Positions 34,203-42,969 of a stretch of 64,000 nt of DNA are shown piece by piece. Every line of letters starts with the position of its first letter. The stretch's first letter is position 1. The DNA is taken from the NCBI GenBank assembly GCA_004556395.1, contig SFHK01000001.1, forward strand, positions 29,263-93,262, written 5' to 3'. The notes under the pieces were generated by a model. It saw only the letters and a program-made list of their open reading frames with translations, had not been told where the DNA came from and searched no databases. Position numbers and translations under genes: made by a program. The DNA is from Clostridiales bacterium. GTDB taxonomy: Bacteria; Bacillota; Clostridia; Christensenellales; Aristaeellaceae.

Positions 34203-35347
34203 CAGTTTTCACCCCGTTTTACAATCCATGCGGTCGGCAGGCGGCGCGAAGCGGAAATCGCCATGCCGTCGTTCTTCTGTTCGCCCTCGTAGTACATGAC
34301 GGTGGACGAGCCGCCGTCGAGGTTGCACGCGTTCACCGCGCCGTAGTCCTGCATCACCTTGATCAGGTCGGCATACGACGCGCCGAAGGAGTTTGCCTGA
34401 CGGCCGTCGATGGCGAGCAGCAGCACGGCACCGTCGCTGCGCTGGCCGATGGCGGAGCGCGGGTTCAGGCCGGAGCTGTTGCCCTTGATCGTGGCGGCCT
34501 TTCCGTTGACGATCAGCGCCGGGCCGAAAGCGACCGCGTCGCGCAGACCGATCTTCTCCGCGTCGTCGGAGGTATAGGTGCCGACGCGGAGAATGTTCTC
34601 CTTGTCGAAGCCGACCACCGTTTTATACGCGCCGTTGTCGGCACGGTTCAGGCGCTTGCCCTCGGAATACACGAGTCCCAGCGGCTCGCCGCCGTTTCCG
34701 GTGCCGTTCGCGTCGTAGAACGCGCCGGCGTTGATGCCGCCGACCGCGTCATAGGAAGCGATGATGTCGTTCACCTTTTTTCCGGCGTGTGCCTTGGAGA
34801 AGGGGTTATGGCTTACGCCGACTATCACCTGCGCCGGATCGCGCACGATCATCATATAACCGCGATACGTCGGCCCCACGACTTCTTCAATGCGAACGCC
34901 GTTTTTGTCGAAGACCTCGCCGGTCTCCGCATCGCCCGTTTCATCGGCGAATGAATGCGCGCGAACGGTAACAAGGCTCGCGTCCGTCGCTTCCTCCGGC
35001 ACGACGAGCGTGTTGCGCTGGATCGCTTCATCCGTCTTCTCAAACAGGAACAGATAGGGAACGAACTTCAGCGCGCTGGATTCCATGAGCGTCTGCACCA
35101 CGAGGTCGCTCGCCGTCGGCGACGGGCCGCGCAGGAACTGCCCCACGACCATGACGACGATCGTCACGATTGCCAGAATCAGCGTAAGCAGAACCAGCAG
35201 GACGTGACGGAACGTACCCCAATGCCACGCCCGGCGAACGCGCTTTTTCTCGCGCTTTTCCATTTCAACCAGCGTTCTGTGATCGCGCAGAAGCTGCTCT
35301 TCATCCAGACGCGTGTGCGATTTTCTTTCCGAATTGCGGGATGCCAT
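34202..35347 (-). CDS. Phosphodiester glycosidase family protein (NAGPA domain), membrane-anchored
   Basis: A charged cytosolic tail and one membrane helix (about residues 48-70) anchor an extracytoplasmic NAGPA/DUF2233 domain. Conserved blocks include DAVGGINAGAFYDANGTG, AFGPALIVNGKA, NPRSAIGQRSDGAVLLLAIDGR and ACNLDGGSSTVMYY, which carry the acidic and histidine-replacing residues of the active cleft. Relatives cleave N-acetylglucosamine from phosphodiester links or act in exopolysaccharide and spore-envelope assembly. GGAGGG precedes the start. A promoter with a hairpin leader lies upstream. Confidence 0.87.
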   Translation of the reverse strand: MASRNSERKSHTRLDEEQLLRDHRTLVEMEKREKKRVRRAWHWGTFRHVLLVLLTLILAIVTIVVMVVGQFLRGPSPTASDLVVQTLMESSALKFVPYLFLFEKTDEAIQRNTLVVPEEATDASLVTVRAHSFADETGDAETGEVFDKNGVRIEEVVGPTYRGYMMIVRDPAQVIVGVSHNPFSKAHAGKKVNDIIASYDAVGGINAGAFYDANGTGNGGEPLGLVYSEGKRLNRADNGAYKTVVGFDKENILRVGTYTSDDAEKIGLRDAVAFGPALIVNGKAATIKGNSSGLNPRSAIGQRSDGAVLLLAIDGRQANSFGASYADLIKVMQDYGAVNACNLDGGSSTVMYYEGEQKNDGMAISASRRLPTAWIVKRGEN

Positions 35348-35374
35348 CGTTTATTAAACCCTCCGTACGGATAT

Positions 35375-35418
35375 AGATACCGGTCTGCGCGCGGGAATGC
35401 GGCGCAGACCCGGTATCT
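35375..35418 (-). promoter_or_regulatory. Stable hairpin at the predicted 5' end of the NAGPA operon transcript
   Basis: AGATACC-GGTCTGCGC pairs with GCGCAGACC-GGTATCT, a 16-bp stem with one bulge. No T-run follows, so it is a poor terminator. The promoter just upstream would start transcription about where the stem begins, placing the hairpin at the very 5' end of the mRNA. Confidence 0.6.
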
Positions 35419-35424
35419 ACCAAC

Positions 35425-35453
35425 ATTATAAGCGATTTTGGCGTTGCATGCAA
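35425..35453 (-). promoter_or_regulatory. Sigma-A promoter of the NAGPA operon
   Basis: On the minus strand TTGCAT, a 17-bp spacer and TATAAT lie between the nucleoside importer operon and the NAGPA gene. Confidence 0.75.
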
Positions 35454-35463
35454 CAGATATGTG

Positions 35464-36474
35464 TTATTTCGATTTGATATACGGCTTTCCGTTCGCCGCC
35501 GGGCCGCGCGCGCGTCCCACGAACAGAACCAGCGTGATGATCGTGACCACATAGGGGATCATCGAAATGATGTTCACGGGGATGGGGATGTTGACCGCCT
35601 TTTCGAACAGCGTGAACGAAATCTTCGCGTCGGAGCCCAGCACCACGCGCAGACCGTTGCAGAAACCGAAAAGGATGCAGCCGAGCATCGCGCCCTGCGG
35701 CTTGAAGTTGCCGAAGATAACAGCCGCGATGGCGATAAAGCCCTGACCGACGACGATCGTGGGTCGGAACGCGGAAACGGTCGCCAGCGTGATGGACGCG
35801 CCGCCGAAGCCGGCCAGAATGCCAGAAAGGATGACGCAGAGGTAGCGAACCAGCGTCACGTTCACACCCAGCGTATCCGCCGCGCGCGGATGCTCGCCGA
35901 CGGCGCGCAGACGCAGGCCGAAGCGCGTGCGGTAAAACACGTACCACACCACGATCACCAGCAGGAAGGCGATATAGGCGGACGCGTAGGTGTTGAACAC
36001 CAGATCGAAGAAGCCGTTCTGCCGGAACAGCTTTGCCGCGCCCTCCGGGAGGTTATTGCCCAGCCAGACGAACAGGTCGTTGAAGATGCGGGGCAGCTTG
36101 CTCTTGACGGGCATCGTTTCGCTCGTCCGGAACAGCAGGAAGCAGATATAGACCGACAGGCCGGAGGCGAGGAAGTTGATCGCCGTGCCGGAAATTGTCT
36201 GATCCGCCTGACAGGTGACGGTGGCGAACGCGTGCAGGAGCGCGAGCAGTCCGCCCGCGAGTCCCGCGCAGAGGAAGGCGAGCCACGGCGCGTCCACAAA
36301 GTGGCCGACCGCCGCGCCGGTAAACGCGCCGATGACAATCATGCCCTCAAGGCCGATATTGACCACGCCGCTCTTTTCCGAGAAGCAGCTGCCCAGCGCC
36401 GCGAAGAGAAGCGGAGGCGTATACATCAAAGTTGCGTTCAGAATCACGCCGATGGTAATCAGAACCTGATTCAT
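35464..36474 (-). CDS. Nucleoside-type ABC transporter permease (BMP system, NupQ/YufQ-like)
   Basis: Membrane subunit of 336 residues, branched-chain amino-acid/ribose permease superfamily, about nine helices. The text CFSEKSGVVNIGLEGMIVIGAFTGA is diagnostic of the guanosine/BMP importer permeases. Its ATG overlaps the stop of the partner permease in a TAATG junction. It is the last gene of a four-gene importer operon and ends close to the promoter of the next operon, with no distinct terminator visible. Confidence 0.92.
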   Translation of the reverse strand: MNQVLITIGVILNATLMYTPPLLFAALGSCFSEKSGVVNIGLEGMIVIGAFTGAAVGHFVDAPWLAFLCAGLAGGLLALLHAFATVTCQADQTISGTAINFLASGLSVYICFLLFRTSETMPVKSKLPRIFNDLFVWLGNNLPEGAAKLFRQNGFFDLVFNTYASAYIAFLLVIVVWYVFYRTRFGLRLRAVGEHPRAADTLGVNVTLVRYLCVILSGILAGFGGASITLATVSAFRPTIVVGQGFIAIAAVIFGNFKPQGAMLGCILFGFCNGLRVVLGSDAKISFTLFEKAVNIPIPVNIISMIPYVVTIITLVLFVGRARGPAANGKPYIKSK

Positions 36475-37610
36475 TAGAACATGTCACCTCCCTTGATTCT
36501 GCGAACGAAGAACGCGCGGAACAGGCCGGAAATGGCGATAAAGAACACGATGCAGCCCATGATGATGTCGATGACTTCCTTGGGCACGCGGTCGCTGCCA
36601 ACCTTCATGCGAGTGCCGGCATACTTCATCGCGCCGAAGAACCAGCCCGCGAGCAGCGTTCCGAACGCGTTGCAGCCGCCGATCAGCGCCACGGTAATGC
36701 CGTTGAAGCCGTAGCTTTCCTGCGCGGCGAACTGGTTGATCTTGTAGTTCACGCCCAGCACCTGCAGGCCGCCCGCCAGCGAGGCCAGCGCGCCGGAGAT
36801 CGCCAGCGAGACGATCACGCAGCGATTGGCGTTGATGCCCGCGTATTCCGCCGCGTCGCGGTTCAGACCCACGGATTTCAGGCGATAACCCAGCGTCGTA
36901 CGGGAAATGATGTACCAGATGGCAATCACGCAAATGAGCGTCAGCACGATGCCGAAGTGCGTGTTCGAGGAAACCACGTTCGCCGGGAACCACTTGGAAA
37001 TCGTAATTTTCGCTTCATCCGGAATGATCTTCGTCCACGTCTTGCCGCCGCCAACGTTCACGCTTTCCAGATTCACAATGAAATTGGAAAGGTAGAACGC
37101 GATCCAGTTGAACATGATCATGCACAGCACCTCGTGGGAGCCGAAGCGAACCTTCAGATAGCCCACGATGCCGCCCCACAGCACACCCGCGGCGATAGAC
37201 GCGAGGATGCACAGGGGAATCAGCACCCACGCGGGCGCTTTCACGAAGATGGCCACCAGACACGCCGCCAGCGAACCGACGATGTACTGTCCTTCCGCGC
37301 CGATGTTGAAGATGCCGGTTTTAAAGGAGAAGGCGACAGAAAGACCGGTCAGGATGTAGGGATTCGCGTATTCGATGAACGAATAGGTCATCGATTTCGT
37401 GCTTAGCTTGCCGGTTTTCGCGTTCAGGAAGATGGCGCGGAACAGGCTGGCGTACGCCTCCAGCGGGTTGTAGCCCGCGATCAGCAGCGCGATGCCGCCG
37501 GCGATAAAGCCGACCAGAATGGAAAGAATGGTGTACGGAAAGCTGGACGAGACAATCTTATGAAGATTGCGGCTCAGCCGACGGCTTTCCAGCTGCTTTT
37601 TAGCCGACAT
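36474..37610 (-). CDS. Nucleoside-type ABC transporter permease (BMP system, NupP/YufP-like)
   Basis: Partner permease of 378 residues with an N-terminal charged tail and about ten helices. The diagnostic segment AFSFKTGIFNIGAEGQYIVGSLAA is present, with the coupling-loop region GYRLKSVGLNRDAAEYAGIN. Its start overlaps the end of the ATPase gene by 11 bp, with AGGAGGAGG upstream of the ATG. Confidence 0.92.
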   Translation of the reverse strand: MSAKKQLESRRLSRNLHKIVSSSFPYTILSILVGFIAGGIALLIAGYNPLEAYASLFRAIFLNAKTGKLSTKSMTYSFIEYANPYILTGLSVAFSFKTGIFNIGAEGQYIVGSLAACLVAIFVKAPAWVLIPLCILASIAAGVLWGGIVGYLKVRFGSHEVLCMIMFNWIAFYLSNFIVNLESVNVGGGKTWTKIIPDEAKITISKWFPANVVSSNTHFGIVLTLICVIAIWYIISRTTLGYRLKSVGLNRDAAEYAGINANRCVIVSLAISGALASLAGGLQVLGVNYKINQFAAQESYGFNGITVALIGGCNAFGTLLAGWFFGAMKYAGTRMKVGSDRVPKEVIDIIMGCIVFFIAISGLFRAFFVRRIKGGDMF

Positions 37611-39171
37611 GGTGCTCGCCTCCTCCTGCCATCATCAGACCCAGCTGCCGTTCGTTTGTTTCCTTGCCCGGCGCGGAATAGACGATTTTTCCTTCGAAAA
37701 TTACGTCGATTCGGTCGGACAGGCTCATGATTTCGTCCAGCTCAAAGGACACGAGCAGAACCGCCTTGCCCTTATTGCGCTGATCTACGATATAGCGGTG
37801 CACATACTCAATCGCGCCCACGTCCAGTCCGCGCGTCGGGTTCACGGCGATCAGCAGATCCTTGTCGTTGGTAACCTCGCGCGCAATGATGACCTTCTGT
37901 TGGTTGCCGCCGGAAAGAGAACCGGCCGGATGCGTTTCGCAGCCGCGCGGGCGAACGTCGAATTTCTCGATCAGCTCGGTCGCGTGCGCGTGAATCGCCC
38001 TGCGGTTCAGCGTGCCAAGGAAGGAATAGGGGCGGTTTGAAATGTTCTGCAGAAGCAGGTTGTCCTCCACCGAGAAATCCAGCACCAGACCGTGCTTCTG
38101 CCGGTCGGCGGGGATGGAGGAGATGCCCAGCTCGTACAAGTACCGGGGGGATTTGTTGTAGGCGTCCTGCCCGTTCATGGTAACGGAGCCGTGCGTCGCC
38201 TTTTTAAGGCCGGTCAGAATTTCGACCAGCTCCGTCTGGCCGTTGCCGTCGATGCCGGCGATGCCCACGATTTCGCCGCGGCGCACGTCGATCGACAGGC
38301 CGCGCAGCACTTCTACCTTGCGGTAGTCGCGGGCGTGCAGGTCGCGAACGGAGAGAACCGTTTCCCCGGGCTGAATGGGCGCTTTATCGACAGTGAACTC
38401 CACGTTGCGTCCGACCATCATGCTGGCCAGATCGTGCTCGGTGACGTCACTTACATTCACAGTTGAAATGTATTTGCCCTGACGGATGATGGTACATTTG
38501 TCAGCGCATTCCTTGATTTCCTTCAGCTTATGCGTAATCAGAATCACGCTCTTGCCCTCGCGGGTAAGGTTGCGCATGATTTCCACCAGCTCCAGAATTT
38601 CCTGCGGGGTGAGGGAGCTGGTCGGCTCGTCGAGAATCAGAATGTCCGCGCCGCGGTAGAGCACCTTCAGGATCTCCACGCGCTGCTGCATGCCGACGGA
38701 AATATCCTCGATCTTCGCGTCCGGATCGACGTTCAGGCCGTAGCGCTTTGAGATTTCCACCACGCGCCTGCGGGCGCTGGCAATGTCGAGCCGCACGCCG
38801 TGTTTCACGGGTTCAAGGCCGAGGATGATGTTTTCGGTAACGGTAAACGGCTGAACCAGCATGAAGTGCTGATGCACCATGCCGATCCCCAGCTCAATGG
38901 CTTTGTTCGGCGAATCGATGTGCGCCTTTTTACCGTTTATGAAGATTTCGCCCTTTGTGGGCTGATACAGGCCGTAGAGGATGTTCATCAGCGTAGACTT
39001 GCCCGCGCCGTTCTCGCCGAGAATCGCGTGAATCTCTCCCTTGTTCACGGTGAGGTTGATTCCGTCGTTAGCCTTGAACGAGCCGAACATCTTCACGATG
39101 CCGCGCATCTCAACTGCCGCGGGAATCCGGTTTTCGTTGCCTTCCGAAGTCAAACGAGTTGCACCTCGCAT
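37600..39171 (-). CDS. Nucleoside-type ABC transporter ATP-binding protein (double ATPase, NupO/YufO-like)
   Basis: Sugar/nucleoside-type fused ATPase of 523 residues. The first domain has GENGAGKST, SVGMQQRVEILK and ILILDEPTSSLT; the second is degenerate in Walker A and has SLSGGNQQK and AVNPTRGLDVGA. Early text GINLTVNKGEIHAILG and MVHQHFMLVQPFTV is typical of BMP-linked ATPases. No clear ribosome site precedes the chosen ATG, so the exact start is uncertain. A terminator-like hairpin separates it from the binding-protein gene. Confidence 0.92.
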   Translation of the reverse strand: MRGATRLTSEGNENRIPAAVEMRGIVKMFGSFKANDGINLTVNKGEIHAILGENGAGKSTLMNILYGLYQPTKGEIFINGKKAHIDSPNKAIELGIGMVHQHFMLVQPFTVTENIILGLEPVKHGVRLDIASARRRVVEISKRYGLNVDPDAKIEDISVGMQQRVEILKVLYRGADILILDEPTSSLTPQEILELVEIMRNLTREGKSVILITHKLKEIKECADKCTIIRQGKYISTVNVSDVTEHDLASMMVGRNVEFTVDKAPIQPGETVLSVRDLHARDYRKVEVLRGLSIDVRRGEIVGIAGIDGNGQTELVEILTGLKKATHGSVTMNGQDAYNKSPRYLYELGISSIPADRQKHGLVLDFSVEDNLLLQNISNRPYSFLGTLNRRAIHAHATELIEKFDVRPRGCETHPAGSLSGGNQQKVIIAREVTNDKDLLIAVNPTRGLDVGAIEYVHRYIVDQRNKGKAVLLVSFELDEIMSLSDRIDVIFEGKIVYSAPGKETNERQLGLMMAGGGEHHVG

Positions 39172-39210
39172 TCATTGGGTTTTTGAAGGAGGGGGATCGC
39201 TTTACCAGAA

Positions 39211-39241
39211 AAATCCCTGCCCGCCTGGCGAGCAGGGATTT
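39211..39241 (-). terminator. Intercistronic terminator between binding protein and transporter genes
   Basis: On the minus strand AAATCCCTGC pairs with GCAGGGATTT around an 11-nt loop, followed by TTTCTGG. Placed between the binding-protein gene and the ATPase gene, it should lower transporter expression relative to the binding protein, as is common in such operons. Confidence 0.75.
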
Positions 39242-39252
39242 GCGGAAATCAA

Positions 39253-40260
39253 TTACTTGAAGGGATACGCATCCTCGCCATAGATGGCAGCGAACGCTTC
39301 AACGGTGGCGGGAACGACGATCTCGCCGGAGAGGATCTTGGCCTTCGCGTCCTCGACCTTCGCGAGGGTGTCGGCGTCGATCAGCGTGGTGGTCTCGGCA
39401 ATGTCAACACCGCCGGATACGATATCGTACACAACCTCACCGGCCTCGAGGGTGCCTTCGGTGAGAGCCTTGCACAGGTTATAAACGCCGTTGTCAACGC
39501 GCTTCACGGCGCTGGTCAGAACGGCTTCGGGAGCCAGGTAGTTCTGATCCTGGTCGACGCCGATGGCGAACTTGCCCTGCTCGGCAGCCGCTTCGATAAC
39601 GCCCATGCCCGTGCCGCCAGCCGCGTGGTACACGATGTCCGCGCCCTGCGCGTACATGTTGATGGTCGCGGCCTTGCCGCCAGCCGCGTCGCCGTAGCTG
39701 TTGGCGTTATAATGCTGAATGGTGCAGTCGGGGTTCGCAGCCTTGACGCCCGCGTAGTAGCCGACGCCGAAGGTGTTCATCAGCGGGGAAACCATGCCGA
39801 TGACGAAGCCGACGTTGTTGGTCTTGGTCATGTAGCCGGCAACCAGGCCGACGAGGTAGGAGCACTGCTCGGTGGCGAAGTTCACGCCCGTGCAGTTGTC
39901 GGCGACGGAGCCGTTATCGATGATGGCGTACTTCTGCTCCGGGTGCGCCGCGCAGGCTTCCTTCAGAGCGTCGGCCATCATCCAGCCGATGCAGATGATC
40001 AGGTCGTTGCCTTCATCATAGAGGGTTTCGAGGTTGGTGGCGTAGTCGGCCTCGGTGACGGACTCGAGATAGGAAACCTCGACGCCCAGCTCTTCCTTGG
40101 CGCGCTGCAGGCCCTGCCAGGCCAGAGCGTTGAAGGACTGGTCGTTGATTCCGCCGGTGTCGGTGACCATGGCGACTTTGAAGTTCTCGGCGGAAGCCGG
40201 AACGGTCGCAAGGCCAAGAGCGAGAACGAGAGCCAGCGCGAAGCACAGGATCTTTTTCAT
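39253..40260 (-). CDS. BMP family substrate-binding protein (nucleoside importer)
   Basis: Extracytoplasmic binding protein of 335 residues of the BMP/PnrA family, which captures purine nucleosides. A signal peptide MKKILCFALALVLALGL is followed by VPASA, a type I cleavage site. Family blocks are ATDTGGINDQSFN-like (MVTDTGGINDQSFNALAWQG), FATEQCSYLVGLVAGYMTK, VYHAAGGTGMGVIEAA and GVDQDQNYLAPEAVLTS. Most relatives in Gram-positives are lipoproteins; here the lipobox cysteine is not at the cleavage site. AAGGAGG precedes the ATG. Confidence 0.94.
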   Translation of the reverse strand: MKKILCFALALVLALGLATVPASAENFKVAMVTDTGGINDQSFNALAWQGLQRAKEELGVEVSYLESVTEADYATNLETLYDEGNDLIICIGWMMADALKEACAAHPEQKYAIIDNGSVADNCTGVNFATEQCSYLVGLVAGYMTKTNNVGFVIGMVSPLMNTFGVGYYAGVKAANPDCTIQHYNANSYGDAAGGKAATINMYAQGADIVYHAAGGTGMGVIEAAAEQGKFAIGVDQDQNYLAPEAVLTSAVKRVDNGVYNLCKALTEGTLEAGEVVYDIVSGGVDIAETTTLIDADTLAKVEDAKAKILSGEIVVPATVEAFAAIYGEDAYPFK

Positions 40261-40298
40261 GGGGTAGCCTCCTTAAAGAATGATAAAGAACCATATAT

Positions 40299-40327
40299 AT
40301 AATAACCCTTTTTCGATGAAATTGCAA
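40299..40327 (-). promoter_or_regulatory. Sigma-A promoter of the BMP importer operon
   Basis: TTGCAA, a 17-bp spacer and TATTAT lie on the minus strand about 40 bp from the binding-protein start. No purine riboswitch structure was recognised in the short leader. Confidence 0.7.
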
Positions 40328-40499
40328 GGGGAAATTGATGATTTTCACGCCAATTCACGCATTATTCCGTTCAGGAGCCGTCTGTTTGTTCGTTTTTATT
40401 CATGCGTATGTTAAATATGATGACGCACACGGGAAAGCGTGAACGCGAAATTCCATCTGTGATATAATGAAGCAACCAACGAAAGAGGAGTGGGAGTTC

Positions 40500-40931
40500 A
40501 TGAAAAAGCTCTGGAACGAGTTCAAGGCCTTCGCGTTCAAGGGAAACGTGGTCGATCTGGCCGTCGGCATGATGATCGGCAGCGCGTTCACCGCCATCGT
40601 CACCGCGCTGGTCAACAGCATTCTGATGCCGCTGATTTCGCTGATTACCGGCAAGGTGAGCTTTGAGCAGATGAAGTGGGTCGTCGGACAGACCGAGATT
40701 CCCTACGGCATGTTCCTGCAGGCGATCTTCAATTTCCTCGCCGTGGCCGTGTGCATCTTCTTCTTAGTGAAGCTGATCAACCGCCTGACGGCGCTGGGAA
40801 AGAAGAAGGAAGCGGAGGAGGCTCCCAAGGAGCCCGCGCGCCTTTGCCCCTTCTGCTTCAGCGAAATCCACAAGGACGCGACCCGCTGCCCGCATTGCAC
40901 CAGCGAGCTGCCCGTCGAAACCAAACACTGA
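40500..40931 (+). CDS. mscL: Large-conductance mechanosensitive channel MscL with C-terminal zinc ribbon
   Basis: The first about 100 residues are MscL: FKAFAFKGNVVDLAVGMMIG forms the N-terminal amphipathic and first membrane helix, and FNFLAVAVCIFFLVKLINRL the second. The pentameric channel opens under membrane tension to release solutes. The usual C-terminal helical bundle is followed by a ribbon CPFCFSEIHKDATRCPHCTSEL with two CxxC knuckles. The ATG with AAGAGGAG upstream was chosen over one 11 codons earlier. A TATAAT element lies about 30 bp upstream with a weak -35. Confidence 0.94.
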   Translation: MKKLWNEFKAFAFKGNVVDLAVGMMIGSAFTAIVTALVNSILMPLISLITGKVSFEQMKWVVGQTEIPYGMFLQAIFNFLAVAVCIFFLVKLINRLTALGKKKEAEEAPKEPARLCPFCFSEIHKDATRCPHCTSELPVETKH

Positions 40932-40943
40932 GCTTCCTGCATT

Positions 40944-40984
40944 GCCGGCGTGTCCGCAGCTGTTTCGGGCGTGCCGGCTTTTTT
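40944..40984 (+). terminator. Terminator after mscL
   Basis: GCCGGC pairs with GCCGGC across a loop with further inner pairing, followed by six T residues. Confidence 0.75.
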
Positions 40985-41022
40985 CACCCCGCGCCGACAA
41001 CACGATGGCAGGAGGAATGACG

Positions 41023-42930
41023 ATGTACCGTATCTCCGTTCCGGTTACCAACTGGTTTCCAAACCGCACGCTCGACCGCGAAGCGACGCTCGCGGAGCTT
41101 CGCAGGGTCGGCGCGACGCGGGTATGGCTCTGCTCCGCGCGCGGCATCGAGGGAGAGACCCGTCTTGCGGAGGAGGAGCGGCTGCTGATTGAGAACCGCG
41201 CTTTCTTCGAGCAAAGCGGGCTTGAGGTCGGCGTGTGGATCTGTTCGCTGGGACACGGCGGCGCGCTGATTCAGGACGATCCGGACGCGCTGCGAAACGC
41301 AGGAAAGTACCGCCGCATGGTCGGCATGAACGGTACGACGTGCGACGACACCTTCTGCCCGTCGGACGAGGCCTTTGTGCGGGACTATGCCGACTGGGTG
41401 GGACGCATCGCGGCCACCGGCGCGAAGCTGATCATGCTGGACGACGACTACCGCCTGTGCGTGCGCCCGAACGGAAACGGCTGCTGCTGCGAATATCATA
41501 TGAAGGAATACGAAAAGCGCGTCGGCCGGAAGATCGATCGTTCCGAGCTGAAAGCGCTCGTTTTCGGCGGCAGCGCCTGCCGGGAGCGCGACGAATGGCT
41601 GGATATGGGCAGCGACGCGCTGACGGCGCTCGCGCGGACACTGCGGCGGCGCGTGGACGAAATAAACCCGAATGTGCGGCTGGGCGTCAGCTCGGTGCTG
41701 TCCACATGGGACGCGGACGGCGTGGACGCGCTGGCGCTTTCCCGCGCGTTCGCCGGAAGCACGCGCCCGTTCCTGCGGCTTTCCGGCGCGCCGTACTGGA
41801 AGGCGCGCGGCTTTCAAGGCGTGGGGCTTGGGCCATTGATCGAAGTCAACCGCATGGAGCTTTCCTTCCTGAAGGACGCGGACATCGAGCTGTTCACGGA
41901 GGGCGACACCTATCCGCGCCCGCGCTTCGCCACGCCCGCCAGCCATCTGGAGGTGTTCGATCAGGCGCTGCGCACGGACGATCACGCGGACGGCATTCTG
42001 CGCTACACGATCGACTATACCTCTTCGCCCCGCTATGAGCGCGGCTACGCCGACGCGATGCGGCGCAGCGCGCCCGTATACCGCTGGCTGGAAGCTCACA
42101 TGCGCGGCGGCAGCTTTGAAGGAACAAACGTCCTGTGCCGCCAGCATCGCCTTCGCGCCGCCGACCTGCGCCCGGACGTCAGCCTGGACGAGCTGGTCAG
42201 CCGCTTTTTCTTTTCCTCCGCGCAGCGGCTTTTGTGCGATAACAGCCTTCCAATTACCTACAATGGCCGCGGCCCGCACGTGGTGTTCGGCGAAAACGGC
42301 AAATACGTCACGGAGGAACAGCTTTCCGAGGGCGCGGTCATCGATATGGACGCGGCGCGCTTGCTGATGGCGCGCGGTGTGGACGTGGGCATTGAGCGAA
42401 TGTCAGAAGAACGGGAGCAGGCAGGAGAAGAGTATTTCGAAGCCGACGACGAGTACGTCGCCACGACCGGCGCGCCGCGCTTTCGCGAAATTGCGCCGAA
42501 ATCGGGCGCGGCCGTGCTTTCCCGAATCGGCGGGCAGCCGTCGTGCTTCCTGTATGAAAATGCGAACGGGCAGCGCTTTGCCGTCTATCCCTTTGACATG
42601 TGGCGGGCGCTGAGCCGCTGGGGCATGACGCGCGGCTACTGCCGTCAGCGCCAGCTGATTCAGGCGCTCGAATGGGTCGGGCGCAGGCCGCTGACCGCCG
42701 TCTGTCCCGGCTATCCGGATCTGTATCTGCTCGTCAAGCGCACAGATGAAGGACTCGCCGTCGGCATGTGGAACCTGTCGGACGATTTCGCGATCGATCC
42801 GGCGGTAACGATGGGGGAGGGCGGCTCCGTTTCGCACGCGTTCGGCTGCGAAGCCGCGCTCGACGGGCGCACGGTTCGGCTGAAGGCGGAAATTGCGCCG
42901 TATAGCTTCGCCGGATTCGTCGTACATTGA
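41023..42930 (+). CDS. Putative TIM-barrel glycoside hydrolase (family not identified)
   Basis: The 635-residue protein has no signal peptide. Its first part looks like an alpha/beta barrel (ELRRVGATRVWLCSARG, AKLIMLDDDYRLC, LRLSGAPYWK, ELFTEGDTYPRP). A middle domain follows that resembles the trimerisation/glutamine-amidotransferase-like region of GH42-type enzymes, and then a small beta domain. Candidate catalytic acids are the DDD cluster near residue 144 and TEGD near 293, but no family signature is complete. It lies 39 bp before an MFS carrier, which suggests uptake plus breakdown of an oligosaccharide or glycoside. The innermost of three ATG codons was chosen for AGGAGG spacing. Confidence 0.6.
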   Translation: MYRISVPVTNWFPNRTLDREATLAELRRVGATRVWLCSARGIEGETRLAEEERLLIENRAFFEQSGLEVGVWICSLGHGGALIQDDPDALRNAGKYRRMVGMNGTTCDDTFCPSDEAFVRDYADWVGRIAATGAKLIMLDDDYRLCVRPNGNGCCCEYHMKEYEKRVGRKIDRSELKALVFGGSACRERDEWLDMGSDALTALARTLRRRVDEINPNVRLGVSSVLSTWDADGVDALALSRAFAGSTRPFLRLSGAPYWKARGFQGVGLGPLIEVNRMELSFLKDADIELFTEGDTYPRPRFATPASHLEVFDQALRTDDHADGILRYTIDYTSSPRYERGYADAMRRSAPVYRWLEAHMRGGSFEGTNVLCRQHRLRAADLRPDVSLDELVSRFFFSSAQRLLCDNSLPITYNGRGPHVVFGENGKYVTEEQLSEGAVIDMDAARLLMARGVDVGIERMSEEREQAGEEYFEADDEYVATTGAPRFREIAPKSGAAVLSRIGGQPSCFLYENANGQRFAVYPFDMWRALSRWGMTRGYCRQRQLIQALEWVGRRPLTAVCPGYPDLYLLVKRTDEGLAVGMWNLSDDFAIDPAVTMGEGGSVSHAFGCEAALDGRTVRLKAEIAPYSFAGFVVH

Positions 42931-42969
42931 TGCGCACGGCACGGAACCAACGCATGGGAGGCGATGAGG

